From assembly GCA_013298125.1 (NCBI GenBank), contig JAAFJP010000007.1:62001-126000 (forward strand): DNA of 64,000 nt, written 5' to 3'. Positions 9,622-20,039 of the stretch are shown in pieces (positions within the stretch are counted from its first letter, which is position 1; each line of letters opens with the position of its first letter). The DNA comes from Cytophagales bacterium (lineage in GTDB: Bacteria > Bacteroidota > Bacteroidia > Cytophagales > Spirosomataceae). A model generated the notes under the pieces. That model worked only from the letters and a program-made list of their open reading frames with translations, did no database searches and was not told where the DNA came from. A program made the position numbers and the translations under genes.

Positions 9622-9957
9622 ATGATGGAAAATAAATCGAAAAAAGTTTGTCCTGTACAATATTCACTTGATATTTTGAGTGGAAAATGGAAATTACCCA
9701 TCTTGCACGCTTTGCACAAAGCCAGCCCAAAACGGTTCAAAGAATTAGAAAGGGAAATAGAAGGTATCACGCCCACGATGCTCACGACACAGTTGCGAGA
9801 TTTGGAAAAACATGGTCTCATCAGCCGTGAAGTTTTTGCTACTGTGCCACCCACGGTTGAGTATCGCACAACGGAACTTGGGCAAACCTTGAAGCCTTTG
9901 ATTTATGAAATCAAAAAATGGGGAGTACAGCACATGAGGCGGGTTGAGGAGGTGTGA
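9622..9957 (+). CDS. HxlR family transcriptional regulator
   Basis: CPVQYSLDILSGKWKLPILHALHKASPKRFKELEREIEGITPTMLTTQLRDLEKHGLI. Confidence 0.93.
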   Translation: MMENKSKKVCPVQYSLDILSGKWKLPILHALHKASPKRFKELEREIEGITPTMLTTQLRDLEKHGLISREVFATVPPTVEYRTTELGQTLKPLIYEIKKWGVQHMRRVEEV

Positions 9958-9964
9958 GAATAAA

Positions 9965-10002
9965 AAAACGCTTGACTATCTCATTGATAATCAAGCGTTT
10001 GT
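9965..10002. terminator. Rho-independent terminator
   Basis: AAACGCTTGA...TCAAGCGTTT between convergent genes. Confidence 0.8.
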
Positions 10003-10026
10003 ATTTATTTTTTTACATACCAGCCT

Positions 10027-10602
10027 TTACCCCAAAATAGCCTGCCGTCTCAATCGACTTAAAGACTGTTGTGTCATGCCTAAATAATTGGCGATGTAAC
10101 CCAATGGTACACGTTGCAATACATCGGGTTGGTTTTGGAGAAATTGCTCGTAGCGAGTTTTGGCATCTTGAACGACCATCGGGCTGATGTCTCTTACCTT
10201 TTTGGCGTAACTGTATTCTGTAATTTTTTGAATTAATTGACCCCAGTTTGGTAGGTCGTTAAATAATTGAAGATAGCTCTCACGAGAGATTGAATATAAT
10301 TTCACATCAGTCATAGCTTGTATGCTTTCTTGCGAAGATTCTTGGTTAGTGAAACTATTGGTTGAACTTACAAATTGTCCTTCCTTGACAAAATACTTGG
10401 TGTGTTCATCACCATTGGGCGTGATGTAGGCATAGCGACAAACCCCCGCAGTAATCCAACCAATGCGGCGGTTGATTTGACCTTCCCTTAAAAAATAATC
10501 CCCTTTTGCCAATGTCATAGGTTTAAAATGAGATTGAATAGTTACCCATTCGTTGGGTTTGAGGGAGATAAATTGCTCCATGAAATTTCTTAATTCTTCC
10601 AT
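10027..10602 (-). CDS. Crp/Fnr family transcriptional regulator
   Basis: cNMP-binding domain and HTH VPLGYIANYLGMTQQSLSRLRRQ. Confidence 0.88.
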   Translation of the reverse strand: MEELRNFMEQFISLKPNEWVTIQSHFKPMTLAKGDYFLREGQINRRIGWITAGVCRYAYITPNGDEHTKYFVKEGQFVSSTNSFTNQESSQESIQAMTDVKLYSISRESYLQLFNDLPNWGQLIQKITEYSYAKKVRDISPMVVQDAKTRYEQFLQNQPDVLQRVPLGYIANYLGMTQQSLSRLRRQAILG

Positions 10603-10655
10603 TGCTGAAAACTATAAAATATTGATTGTCAATGTTTTATTTATCATTTTCCGTT

Positions 10656-11324
10656 CTATAAAAAGCATTTTTTATCTAATCGCTTGAAAACGGATGATAT
10701 TGGAAAAGGTCCACCATGACCTACAAAAAATTGCTTTGCACCTAATTCGACAACACGTTTTATACTTCGATTGTTTTCATTTTTATCATCAATAAATACG
10801 TGGTAATCGGCTTTTTGTGGAGCAAAAATATTGCCTGCCATCAAATCCCCAACGACGGCATCTCCGTTTTTAAACACGACTGAAATAGACCCCTCTGTAT
10901 GCCCAGGCGTAGGTACAACCATCGCCTCATAGCCAAAAGCATCAAGATTTATGGGTGCATCAATCACAATATCGGGCGTAAATGGTGTGTACCTGCGGCT
11001 CAAAAAAGGTTTAGCTATGTAGCCCAATAAGCATGAAGGGCGGATGTTTTGATTGTATCCTTTTTTCAAAAAATCGGTATCGGCAGCATGGGCAAGGGTG
11101 GGTACTTTGGATGCCACTTTCTTTAAATAATTCGTTGTTCCACAATGGTCAAAATGAGCGTGCGTATGGATAATCAAAGCCAAATCAGAAGGGGCAACGT
11201 CTAATTGATATAAGGCTTTTTCGAGCCTTTGGGCATCATTCGGGCTGCCTGTATCTATCAAAATCGGGTGTTTACCTTTTATCAAATAAGCATTTGAAAG
11301 CGACAATGGAATTTTTACAATCAT
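10656..11324 (-). CDS. MBL-fold metallo-hydrolase
   Basis: HTHAHFDHCG, PTPGHTEGSISV, VGDLMAG, GHGGP. Confidence 0.92.
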   Translation of the reverse strand: MIVKIPLSLSNAYLIKGKHPILIDTGSPNDAQRLEKALYQLDVAPSDLALIIHTHAHFDHCGTTNYLKKVASKVPTLAHAADTDFLKKGYNQNIRPSCLLGYIAKPFLSRRYTPFTPDIVIDAPINLDAFGYEAMVVPTPGHTEGSISVVFKNGDAVVGDLMAGNIFAPQKADYHVFIDDKNENNRSIKRVVELGAKQFFVGHGGPFPISSVFKRLDKKCFL

Positions 11325-11325
11325 T

Positions 11326-12684
11326 TTATTTTACCAATTTTAAACAATGACTACCTCGTGTCACCGCAACTTTTGTGCTTGTTCTAATCAATTTACCCTT
11401 ATCAATCCGCCAAAATTCAATAAAACCTTTGGTCGGTTTCGCTTCGTAACGATTATTAAAAATAGCAACGGCAATAGATTTACTGTCTGTGTCAAATATG
11501 GCATCTTCGGGTAACTCGCCTTCAAAACCGTATTCATCGCCCATTAATGCCAATTCGCCCGTTTCGGGATTGATACTTACAAGGCTTAAAGAAGATTGAT
11601 TTCTTGCTCCAAACAAGGCAAAAGGCAAGCCTTGTGGCAAATAAGTTCGTCGCATATTCACCGCCACCGCCATACGTCCATCGGGCGAAATGTCAAAACC
11701 TTCGGGACTCAAACCAACCTCTGCTTTTGACACAATTTGATGATTGCCACCTTTGTCAAAACGCACCGAAACAAGGCTACCTCTTTTATTCAATGTTGCC
11801 CCAAAAAGAGGATTTGTGCCCCAATTAACATCGGTCACTATAAAATGCTTGCCGCTGGGTGTCCAATTACCGACCGACCAATTGTTGGCAACGGACAAAG
11901 GCTGTCCCACAGGTTCTATACCAAGACCGCTTCCTGTTCTTTTTACTTGATAAAAAACAACAGCTTTGTTGTGCATATTTACCGCCAAAACGTCTTCAAT
12001 TGGGCTAAATTCTATGGTTTTTACTCCAAAGTCATTGGGATTATCGCTTGGTTTAACAGCATTGAAAAAAGTACAAGGGAATTTAAAAACGCTGTCAATC
12101 AAACCATTTTTTAAGGTGGCTAAGACGATTTCTTTACTTGTTTCTTTGGTTGAAGTCGTGACCAATATATCGCCCTTGGCATTCACCGAAGCACTACCCA
12201 GACCTAATCCCATAGATTTTTGCTGTACAATTTGACCTGTTGCGATGTCCACGACAGTCATCATTTCACCTTGTGGCAAGGCTTCCCATACGCTTTTGAC
12301 TTTATCGGTAGCTTGTGTAAAGGCTTTACGGGTTTCAGCGATATAAGCTAAATGCCCGTCGGGTGAAGTACCAATAATAGCGGGCCACGAAATGACCGAA
12401 TTGCTCGCAGGTGTACGAGTAAGCGTGGGCGTAGGGGTTTCGTTGAAAGTTATAAGAGTGAGCGAGTCCTCAATCCCCGCTAATTTATTCACTACACCAT
12501 CTCCATAAGCCGTTCCAATTTGGTCGGCATCGGAAGCGACTAAAATTTTGCCTTTAAACTGAGGGGCTATGTTTTGAGCTGTTGTTATGGTTAGATTGGT
12601 TGCACAGCCATTGAAAAAAGCAATACTCGCAACAATGAGTAATAAACTCAAAAGAGTCTGAACGGTACGTTTTATAATTTTCAT
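11326..12684 (-). CDS. Lipoprotein with beta-propeller/lactonase-like repeats
   Basis: Lipobox-like FFNGCATN; repeated SPDGHLAYIAETR / SPDGRMAVAVNMRR motifs. Confidence 0.7.
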   Translation of the reverse strand: MKIIKRTVQTLLSLLLIVASIAFFNGCATNLTITTAQNIAPQFKGKILVASDADQIGTAYGDGVVNKLAGIEDSLTLITFNETPTPTLTRTPASNSVISWPAIIGTSPDGHLAYIAETRKAFTQATDKVKSVWEALPQGEMMTVVDIATGQIVQQKSMGLGLGSASVNAKGDILVTTSTKETSKEIVLATLKNGLIDSVFKFPCTFFNAVKPSDNPNDFGVKTIEFSPIEDVLAVNMHNKAVVFYQVKRTGSGLGIEPVGQPLSVANNWSVGNWTPSGKHFIVTDVNWGTNPLFGATLNKRGSLVSVRFDKGGNHQIVSKAEVGLSPEGFDISPDGRMAVAVNMRRTYLPQGLPFALFGARNQSSLSLVSINPETGELALMGDEYGFEGELPEDAIFDTDSKSIAVAIFNNRYEAKPTKGFIEFWRIDKGKLIRTSTKVAVTRGSHCLKLVK

Positions 12685-12812
12685 CTGAATTTGATTTTAC
12701 ATTTTTATATAAACAAAGGTCGGATGATGTTTAAAAACGTTTTTTACCATTTGGTAAAAATCAAATTATTTAATACCTTTTCTTTGTACTATCATTTTAA
12801 TTTATTCATTCA

Positions 12813-13187
12813 ATGAAAAACTACTTACCCATTATCGTCAAAGCTATTTTAGCTTTATCATTTTTACTCGCAGGTCTTAACAAATTTTTTGGATTTGTTC
12901 AACCCACACCTTCGGCATCTGGACAAGCGGAAGCGTTTTTAGGGATTCTTTTTAGTTCCTATATACGCCCTTTGGTTGGTGTTTTAGAGATTGTCGGGGC
13001 GGTTTTGCTGTTCTCAAAACGGTTTTCGTTTATCGGTTTACTCATTTTATTACCCATTATGGTCAATATTATCGGCTTTCATGTTTGGTATGGCTATTTG
13101 GGTAATGGTAATTTGATAGTAGGAACGGCAGGTTTTCTTGTAGTGGCATATTTTCATAGAGAGGATTTTAAACGTCTTTTGAAATAG
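12813..13187 (+). CDS. DoxX-like membrane protein
   Basis: KAILALSFLLAGLNKFFGFV..., four TM segments. Confidence 0.75.
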   Translation: MKNYLPIIVKAILALSFLLAGLNKFFGFVQPTPSASGQAEAFLGILFSSYIRPLVGVLEIVGAVLLFSKRFSFIGLLILLPIMVNIIGFHVWYGYLGNGNLIVGTAGFLVVAYFHREDFKRLLK

Positions 13188-13262
13188 ACAATAATCTTTA
13201 AAATTTGAGTTTAAATTATAATATTTGTAGCATAATTTAATCCCAATTCAATTTTAATCCCT

Positions 13263-14015
13263 ATGAAAAATCTTAGTTTATGGGTGCTATTGACATCCAT
13301 TTTGCAGTTTGTTAGTCCTGGAATTTCCGTCTTAGTTAGTGGACAAAGTAATTTTAACAATAATGACCCCATGATTACGCCCGCAGGATATGCGTTTATT
13401 GTGTGGGGGCTTATCACATTTTTGGGCTTGGGGTATGGCATTTATCAATTCACTTCAAAAAGCCCAAATCAAGCTCTATTTGCTGATATTGGGTTTAATC
13501 TGTGTATTGTTTATACGCTTTTTGCTGTTTGGTTGATAGCCGCAGGGCGTGATTGGCTCGTTTTAACGGTCATTATTTTCGTTGCGATGTTCTATTTTCT
13601 AACCCTTGTTTTTGGTAAAGTTTTACAAAATTATAGCCACCTGACATTGATAGAAAAGGGGCTTCTTTATGGTCAAATCGCTGTTTATGTAGGGTGGGCA
13701 ACGGTTGCTATTTTTGCGAATACAGCATCTGCCATTAAATTTTATGGAGTATCAGACTTGGGTCAAACAGGCATGATTTGGCAAGCCCTGATTTTGTTGG
13801 GTGCCTTAGCCAATGCCGTATTTTGGCTTAATAAATTTGATGGAAGTGTGCCTTATGCCCTCACAATTGTATGGGCTTTGGTGGGCGTATATATGGGGTT
13901 GTTGAGATTTGAAGATACCGCAGCCTTAAAAATCATCAGTCTTTCAGCCGTTGTCATTGTGATAGGTTTGGTATTTTATTTCAATAAAGGTTTATTGCGA
14001 TTGGGTAGGGTGTAG
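13263..14015 (+). CDS. TspO/MBR-like tryptophan-rich integral membrane protein
   Basis: Multiple TM helices with MITPAGYAFIVWGLITFLGLGYGIYQ. Confidence 0.6.
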   Translation: MKNLSLWVLLTSILQFVSPGISVLVSGQSNFNNNDPMITPAGYAFIVWGLITFLGLGYGIYQFTSKSPNQALFADIGFNLCIVYTLFAVWLIAAGRDWLVLTVIIFVAMFYFLTLVFGKVLQNYSHLTLIEKGLLYGQIAVYVGWATVAIFANTASAIKFYGVSDLGQTGMIWQALILLGALANAVFWLNKFDGSVPYALTIVWALVGVYMGLLRFEDTAALKIISLSAVVIVIGLVFYFNKGLLRLGRV

Positions 14016-14040
14016 AATTTTAGAATAAATTATAGCATAC

Positions 14041-14077
14041 AAAAATCCCCTCAGTTTATAAATTGAGGGGATTTTTG
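14041..14077. terminator. Bidirectional rho-independent terminator
   Basis: AAAAATCCCCTCA...TGAGGGGATTTTT between convergent genes. Confidence 0.88.
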
Positions 14078-14085
14078 TGAAAATA

Positions 14086-14958
14086 CTACTTCTGTACTGA
14101 CAGCATTCCAGCAATACCAAAGTTGCCATAAAGACCCGCTGTTACTTGTCCCAAATGCTCATTGTATTTACTCACGTGGTCGCCCATTCCGATAAAATCT
14201 ACCGTAGTTCTGAATGGTTTTTCACCATAAGGCATATCAATCAATTCTGCAAAAGCATCTGCCACACGTTGTGGGTCTTGTTGTGGATTGTTGGCTAAAA
14301 CATTCCCAAAATTTTCGCCCATTTTCTGTGGAGCGTGGATAAAATCACCATAGCTGGCAGCTTGGCTGGCATCACTTGGGAACATCAAATTTTCAGCAAA
14401 AGCTGTTGGATAACCACCTGGTTCTACTATACAGTTTTCGATTCCAAAAGTTGAAAGTTCTACTCTATAATTTTCAGCAAGAGCCTCCAATGCCCATTTT
14501 GAGCTTTGATACAAACCATAAAAAGGTAAGGTGATTCTACCCAAAAGGCTTGACGTATAGACAATTAAGCCCGATTTTTGTTGTCTGAAATAAGGTGCAA
14601 CGGCACGGTTCATACGTTGCACGCCAAAGACATTTACTTCGTACATTTTTTGGAAATCGGCAGTAGTAAAAAACTCAATCATACCAGCCGAACCAATCCC
14701 TGCATTGTTCATCAATACATCTAAACCTCCTAATTTTTCGATGGCAGTGGCTACGCCATTGGTCACGCTGTCGTCATTGGTTACGTCCAATTCTACGATA
14801 ATTGCTCCTAATGAAGCTAATTCTGCGGCTGTATTTTTGTTACTACCTGCCACATCACGCATAGCTGCCGCTACTTGATGGCCCTTTTCGATTAGTTTTT
14901 TTACGGTCAAAACACCAAAACCACCACTTGCTCCTGTTAATAATATTTTCTTACTCAT
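14086..14958 (-). CDS. SDR family oxidoreductase
   Basis: ILLTGASGGFGVLTVKKL, NNAGIGSAG, YQSSKWALEAL. Confidence 0.92.
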   Translation of the reverse strand: MSKKILLTGASGGFGVLTVKKLIEKGHQVAAAMRDVAGSNKNTAAELASLGAIIVELDVTNDDSVTNGVATAIEKLGGLDVLMNNAGIGSAGMIEFFTTADFQKMYEVNVFGVQRMNRAVAPYFRQQKSGLIVYTSSLLGRITLPFYGLYQSSKWALEALAENYRVELSTFGIENCIVEPGGYPTAFAENLMFPSDASQAASYGDFIHAPQKMGENFGNVLANNPQQDPQRVADAFAELIDMPYGEKPFRTTVDFIGMGDHVSKYNEHLGQVTAGLYGNFGIAGMLSVQK

Positions 14959-15063
14959 TGTTAATGTTGTTTAAATTTTTATCGTTTTTGATGATACAAA
15001 ATTAGACCACAACAACAGGCTGTAATAGGTACAATTTAAAGGGCTTTGGGTATGATTTAAAGA

Positions 15064-15963
15064 TTAGGTATTTTTCCGATAATCACTCGGTGAAATACTC
15101 GCCATTTTCTTAAAAAATTTAGCAAAATGAGTGCTGTCGGTGAAGCCCAGATTATAGGCAATTTCGGAGACTGTTTTTTGAGAGTTTTTGAGTAATGCCT
15201 GAGCCTCGGCAAGGGTTCGGTCTTGAATCCAGTCGGAGGCGGATTTGCCACTTTCTTCTTTGATAACGTTGCTCAGGTAATTAGGATGTACGTGCATAGC
15301 ATCGGCTATTTCTTTGATGGACAGCACTTTATCCGATTTCCCCAGTAAAAGATGCTTGAAATTTTCATTCAAAATCATCTTAAACTGATTCAGCAATTCC
15401 ATTGACCTACTGGATGCTTTGATACTGACTTGATGCGACTGTAAAAGCTCTTTGCTTTTGTACAATAAAATAGAAAGATGGTTAGAAAGTATGGCTTTTT
15501 TGAAAGATGAGTGTCCTTTGTATTCTTGAATCATGGTCTCAAACATCCTTATCATATCCGCTTGAATATCAGTATTTAGCTTCATCACGGGCGTAGTTTC
15601 GTTCAACAAAAAGGGAAATTGTTGAAATAAATCGCCCGTAAAGTTTTGTTTTAAGAAGGTTTCGGTGAAAGTAACCATGTAGCCTTCCAAAGGAATTTCG
15701 ATATGAAAAGATTTTAAATGCCCTGGATTAGTAAAATAAAATGAGCCTTCGCCCAAGGCAAAGCTCTGTTTATCAATGGTATAGCTCGATTTTCCACCTG
15801 TGATTAGTAGAAAGGCAAAATAATCGGTACGGAACATGGGCGAGACTTTCGCCCCGCTTCCGTGCAGCCCCGCAAGGCTATGCACAGTCATTTCAAAATC
15901 TTGTTCCAATGGTAAGCCGATGGACTTAAAAAAATCTTGAAGAGTTCTGAAAATGGTTTCCAT
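15064..15963 (-). CDS. AraC family transcriptional regulator
   Basis: C-terminal double HTH SIKEIADAMHVHPNYLSNVIKEESGKSASDWIQDR...VSEIAYNLGFTDSTHFAKFFKKMASISPSDYRK. Confidence 0.92.
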   Translation of the reverse strand: METIFRTLQDFFKSIGLPLEQDFEMTVHSLAGLHGSGAKVSPMFRTDYFAFLLITGGKSSYTIDKQSFALGEGSFYFTNPGHLKSFHIEIPLEGYMVTFTETFLKQNFTGDLFQQFPFLLNETTPVMKLNTDIQADMIRMFETMIQEYKGHSSFKKAILSNHLSILLYKSKELLQSHQVSIKASSRSMELLNQFKMILNENFKHLLLGKSDKVLSIKEIADAMHVHPNYLSNVIKEESGKSASDWIQDRTLAEAQALLKNSQKTVSEIAYNLGFTDSTHFAKFFKKMASISPSDYRKNT

Positions 15964-16011
15964 GTTTGGGAGGTAAAATATGAGAGGATTGACAAATGTA
16001 CTATAAAACGC

Positions 16012-16050
16012 AAAGAGGGTCAAATTCATAGTGAACTTGACCCTCTTTTT
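16012..16050. terminator. Rho-independent terminator
   Basis: AAAGAGGGTCAA...TTGACCCTCTTTTT. Confidence 0.8.
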
Positions 16051-16064
16051 ATGAAAAATGACAT

Positions 16065-16433
16065 CTACGAAAGAATACTCGAATATTTTTCTTTATTCAA
16101 GAAAATAGCCAAAGCATTTATAATAACCAAAGCAACACCAATACCTGGCTCTTTTGCTAAATGAAGTTCAAACAAAAGGATGTTTACTACAATTGGAGCT
16201 AATAAAATAAGACCCAACGCACGAGTTTTTGGAATCAATACTAAAATTCCGAAGAGAAGTTCACATACTTTGATAGTGGTCATGTAGCCCGTGCTTCCAA
16301 ACAGCGTCATAAATGTTGCTGGGTCGCCCGTCATTGGTGGTGGAGTTGGTCCGAAATGAAATAAATGAGTGGCTCCGCCAAAGATAAACATAGCTCCTAA
16401 AAGGAAGGCTGGGATTTGTTTTGCGATTTGCAT
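16065..16433 (-). CDS. DoxX-like membrane protein
   Basis: QIPAFLLGAMFIFGGATHLFHF..., four TM segments. Confidence 0.75.
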   Translation of the reverse strand: MQIAKQIPAFLLGAMFIFGGATHLFHFGPTPPPMTGDPATFMTLFGSTGYMTTIKVCELLFGILVLIPKTRALGLILLAPIVVNILLFELHLAKEPGIGVALVIINALAIFLNKEKYSSILS

Positions 16434-16440
16434 TTTGTGA

Positions 16441-17823
16441 TTAAAATTTAAGGGATGATTTGAATGATAAATAAGTAATATTTTGTCCTTTACCAGTCTC
16501 TTTTACGTACTGTCCCGCTTGAAAATAAGCAAAGTCTGCCGCAAAAGAAATATGATTATTGAGGATGTAATTGGTTTCTAATGAATACTGTGTTCCGATT
16601 TCACGATTTGTGGAGGCATACAGTTTCTCTCGGTTGGGTCTCAACTGTGCCATGCCTGGCGAATACGTACCGTCTTGATTGCTATTGCGTTGCATAAAAT
16701 AAACGCCCGCTTGCAAAAATAACTTTTTTGTTGGATTTAGTTTGATGTACGGGTTAATATTTTCAATATTCGATGAACCAATGGGGGCAGCCAAACCGTA
16801 CGAAGGCTTCGAGAAAATGAGATTGTACGTATTCAAAACATTATCTGTACGGTCTTTATCACCCGAAATATAGTTGCCAGCCACGCCCACAATCACGTTG
16901 TTTTTCTCTGATAATTTGTAGTTTACATCCGCCGAAAGTCCAAAAGCGTTGATTTTTTGTTCATTGAAAGTACCCGTTTGATACGTTCCTTCTAATTCAT
17001 AATTAAACGTTGGATTCTGCGAAAATACCCTAAATCCGTAGTTTTGACGGTTTTCTTTGCCTGCTACGTAGTTGTATTTGCGTTGGTCGGAGGTGAAATT
17101 TAGGAAATAATAATCCAACAAAAATTGCTTTGGTACGACTACCTCATTAGCATATACGCCCATCACAAAATCCTTCAAAGATTCATCGTCAAATGCTTCT
17201 GGTTTTGAAATCACGGGCGACACCGCCAAGAAGTCAAATTTACGTTTGGCATTTTTATATTTCAAAATGGCAGCATCAAAAGTTAAGCGAGTATTTGGTC
17301 CTTCTCTAAATGTTAAAATTCTATTGTTGCCATAACCCATTTCTTGTCTTCCCAAACGTAATTGCCAGTTTTTATTTATATTCCAATCCAAAAATGCTTG
17401 GTGAACGCTCAACGCATTTTCGTCAATTTCAGGCGTTAGCGGATTGGGATTGAACAAACGAAGGGTATTGTTGAGTTGAAAAAATACTCTTACATCCGAC
17501 CCAATTTCTAAATTGGCGTGTGCCATAATTCTGTGCCAAACTTGCCCTGTCGAAACTTCCTTGAAAGTAGGAGGAACATCGCCAAAGTTTTGATTTTCAA
17601 AGTATTGATACACTTCTCTAACCTCACCACCTACCGAAAGAAAGGTGTTTTTTCCCAAAGACATATACTTCAATTTCTCCGTACCAATTTTGGTAGAATC
17701 GTTTTTGAATGCCTTGAAATTATCATTATATCTCAAAATACTGATAGGATTTTGAGGGGCTTGGGCGGTTATGATTTCGGTGGTAAATAATAGTCCTAAG
17801 ACTATCAATATAAACTTTTTCAT
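16441..17823 (-). CDS. Alginate-export-like outer membrane beta-barrel protein
   Basis: Signal peptide; LSVGGEVREVYQYFENQNFG...WQLRLGRQEMGYGNNRILTFREGPNTRLTFDAAILKY. Confidence 0.85.
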   Translation of the reverse strand: MKKFILIVLGLLFTTEIITAQAPQNPISILRYNDNFKAFKNDSTKIGTEKLKYMSLGKNTFLSVGGEVREVYQYFENQNFGDVPPTFKEVSTGQVWHRIMAHANLEIGSDVRVFFQLNNTLRLFNPNPLTPEIDENALSVHQAFLDWNINKNWQLRLGRQEMGYGNNRILTFREGPNTRLTFDAAILKYKNAKRKFDFLAVSPVISKPEAFDDESLKDFVMGVYANEVVVPKQFLLDYYFLNFTSDQRKYNYVAGKENRQNYGFRVFSQNPTFNYELEGTYQTGTFNEQKINAFGLSADVNYKLSEKNNVIVGVAGNYISGDKDRTDNVLNTYNLIFSKPSYGLAAPIGSSNIENINPYIKLNPTKKLFLQAGVYFMQRNSNQDGTYSPGMAQLRPNREKLYASTNREIGTQYSLETNYILNNHISFAADFAYFQAGQYVKETGKGQNITYLSFKSSLKF

Positions 17824-17936
17824 CTTCTTATTTTTAAAATCACTTAAACCTATCGGTTTTGATGATACAAAGATACTACCTCTAAATACCCTATTTCAAG
17901 GTAATATTTGCTTGATTAATGGTATTTTTTTCGGTT

Positions 17937-18773
17937 TTACCCTCTAAACGGTAACAATTCCCCCATCTCCCCACGACCATAACGGCGTTTGGTATCAGCC
18001 ATTTGTTCGGGCGTTGTCATCACGAAAGGTCCTCCATAGGTGATTTGTTCGTTTAGTGGTATGCCAGTTCCGAACATAAATTCTAAGCCATTTTCTCCAC
18101 CATTCACTACGATTTGATTGCCTTCTGTCGAAAAATTGACCATACTTTGGGTTAAGATTTTCTGACCATCAGCATCACCCATTCCGTTTAGTGAGTAGAT
18201 AAATGCCATTTCCTGAGCATCCAAGGTGATTGATTTCCCAGCATTCAAAAAAATGTGCAGTAAATTCACTGGCGTAACCATTTGATAATCAGTTCTTTGA
18301 TTTTCAAATTCACCATGAACAATTCTTACTTTATAATCGTCCGTGATTACTTCTGGTACTTCGTTGGGTTTGGCGTGAATAGCTTTGGGTGTTACCAAAC
18401 GATCCTTATCAGCATGGTTTATCCAAATCTGAAAACCGTGGGCTTCGACACCCGTAACTTTCGGAAATTCATCGTGTTGCAAACCTTTCCCCGCCTGACT
18501 GATGTGTAAGCCGCCTGGCTCAACTTCGCTCATATCTCCAAAACTATCACGGTTGATAAAACTGTTTTTGCTATCGGGCAACATATACGTCATTACGGAA
18601 ACCCCTGCGTGTGGGTGAGGACCAAAAACGGGTCTGTCCATAAGATATTCCGTAAAAACCAAAAATGGTTCGATTGGATATTGACTGGCAAACATATCCA
18701 CGCCTTTGAGTCCTGGGAAGGCGGGTTTGAAACTGAGTTTTGTATTGTTTATGATTTGCTTATTCGTTTTCAT
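17937..18773 (-). CDS. Pirin family protein
   Basis: FGPHPHAGVSVMTYMLPDSKNSFINRDSFGDMSEVEPGGLHISQAGKGLQHDE. Confidence 0.9.
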   Translation of the reverse strand: MKTNKQIINNTKLSFKPAFPGLKGVDMFASQYPIEPFLVFTEYLMDRPVFGPHPHAGVSVMTYMLPDSKNSFINRDSFGDMSEVEPGGLHISQAGKGLQHDEFPKVTGVEAHGFQIWINHADKDRLVTPKAIHAKPNEVPEVITDDYKVRIVHGEFENQRTDYQMVTPVNLLHIFLNAGKSITLDAQEMAFIYSLNGMGDADGQKILTQSMVNFSTEGNQIVVNGGENGLEFMFGTGIPLNEQITYGGPFVMTTPEQMADTKRRYGRGEMGELLPFRG

Positions 18774-18955
18774 GTTTTTGTTTGTTTGATTTTGATATTA
18801 CAAAAATAGTGCTTCTAAATAGGGCTTTTCAAGGTATAAATTGCGTTAAAAATGGTGGTTTTTTCGGTTTTGATTAAATATTATGGAATCACGAAGATTG
18901 TACTATTTGATGAGTAAGTAGTCATTGTAAAAAATCCAACCAAGTTTTTGTAAAC

Positions 18956-18980
18956 TTCACCCCTCATTTTTTCAGCCTCA
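18956..18980. promoter_or_regulatory. Candidate LytTR operator, copy 1
   Basis: TTCACCCCTCATTTTTTCAGCCTCA, 48 bp upstream of the histidine kinase ATG; identical to 20817-20841. Confidence 0.6.
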
Positions 18981-19028
18981 AAATAATTATTGCATGAGAA
19001 GTTCTGATTTTTACGTTAGTTTGCATCC

Positions 19029-20039
19029 ATGAAAGCCACTCAGAAATACCTCCTGATTCAGATTGCATTTGCCCTTGCGGTACTGGTCTGTTCGCCTAAA
19101 TTAATTTTCATTTTGGCAGACAATGCACGTTCGTTGCAAAATAATGTAAGTTGGACAGACTTTTGTGTTCAACTTATTTTTAGCTTTATTTTCGCATTAA
19201 TTATTTTGTATCTAAATGATAATCAAGCATTTAATCTTACAAAACGATTGTTATTTTCGTTTCTGATTTATCTATTTTGTACTGTTATTTTTATCCAATT
19301 ACATTTTAAGATTTTAGATATTTCAGAATCCCAAAAAATCATTAGAGTAGGTTATCATTTCCGAAATATGTTCATTTTGTGTATTTCTATTTTGACGATT
19401 CATTTCTTAAAAGCAACTCGTCAAAAACAAGAACTTATTTTAAAAAACAAAACCTTGGAAGCTGAAAATTTGAAGGCACAACTCAACAGTCTTCAACGAC
19501 AATTAAACCCTCATTTTCTGTTTAATTCGCTTAATTCGCTACAATCTTTGATGCGGGAGGACGTGGAGAAAAGTCAAATTTTTGTGCAAAATCTTTCGAC
19601 AGTTTTACGTTATTCGCTTGATTTTCAGAAAAAAGAATTAATAACCGTTTCCGAAGAATTCCAATTATTGGAAGCGTATTTATATTTACTGAAAATCCGT
19701 TTTGGAGATAAAATCAATTTGAAATTTGAGAAAGTTGAACTTGCCAAAGGTTTTTTACCACCTTTGGCTCTACAATTGCTCATAGAAAATGCAGTAAATC
19801 ATAATGAAATCTCAACACAAAAGCCCTTGACAATTCAGGTTATTTATGAAAAAGAATCTTCAACATTAAGTGTGATTAATAATTTTAGTCCTAAGCGTAA
19901 AAACACGTTAGGAGCTGGTCTTGGCTTATTTAACCTTAATAATCGTTACGAATTATTGAGTAAAAAACAAATGGAAATTACACAAAATGAGCATGAATTT
20001 AAGGTAATTATTCCTATTTTGACCAAAGAAAATAAATGA
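19029..20039 (+). CDS. LytS-type sensor histidine kinase
   Basis: TM region then QLNPHFLFNSLNSLQSLMRED; PPLALQLLIENAVNHN; GAGLGLFNLNNRY. Confidence 0.92.
   Translation: MKATQKYLLIQIAFALAVLVCSPKLIFILADNARSLQNNVSWTDFCVQLIFSFIFALIILYLNDNQAFNLTKRLLFSFLIYLFCTVIFIQLHFKILDISESQKIIRVGYHFRNMFILCISILTIHFLKATRQKQELILKNKTLEAENLKAQLNSLQRQLNPHFLFNSLNSLQSLMREDVEKSQIFVQNLSTVLRYSLDFQKKELITVSEEFQLLEAYLYLLKIRFGDKINLKFEKVELAKGFLPPLALQLLIENAVNHNEISTQKPLTIQVIYEKESSTLSVINNFSPKRKNTLGAGLGLFNLNNRYELLSKKQMEITQNEHEFKVIIPILTKENK

Noticed and set aside
16065-18773. DoxX + alginate-export porin + pirin as an alginate pathway
   Set aside because: The porin family is broad, and no alginate lyase or biosynthesis genes are present in the window.
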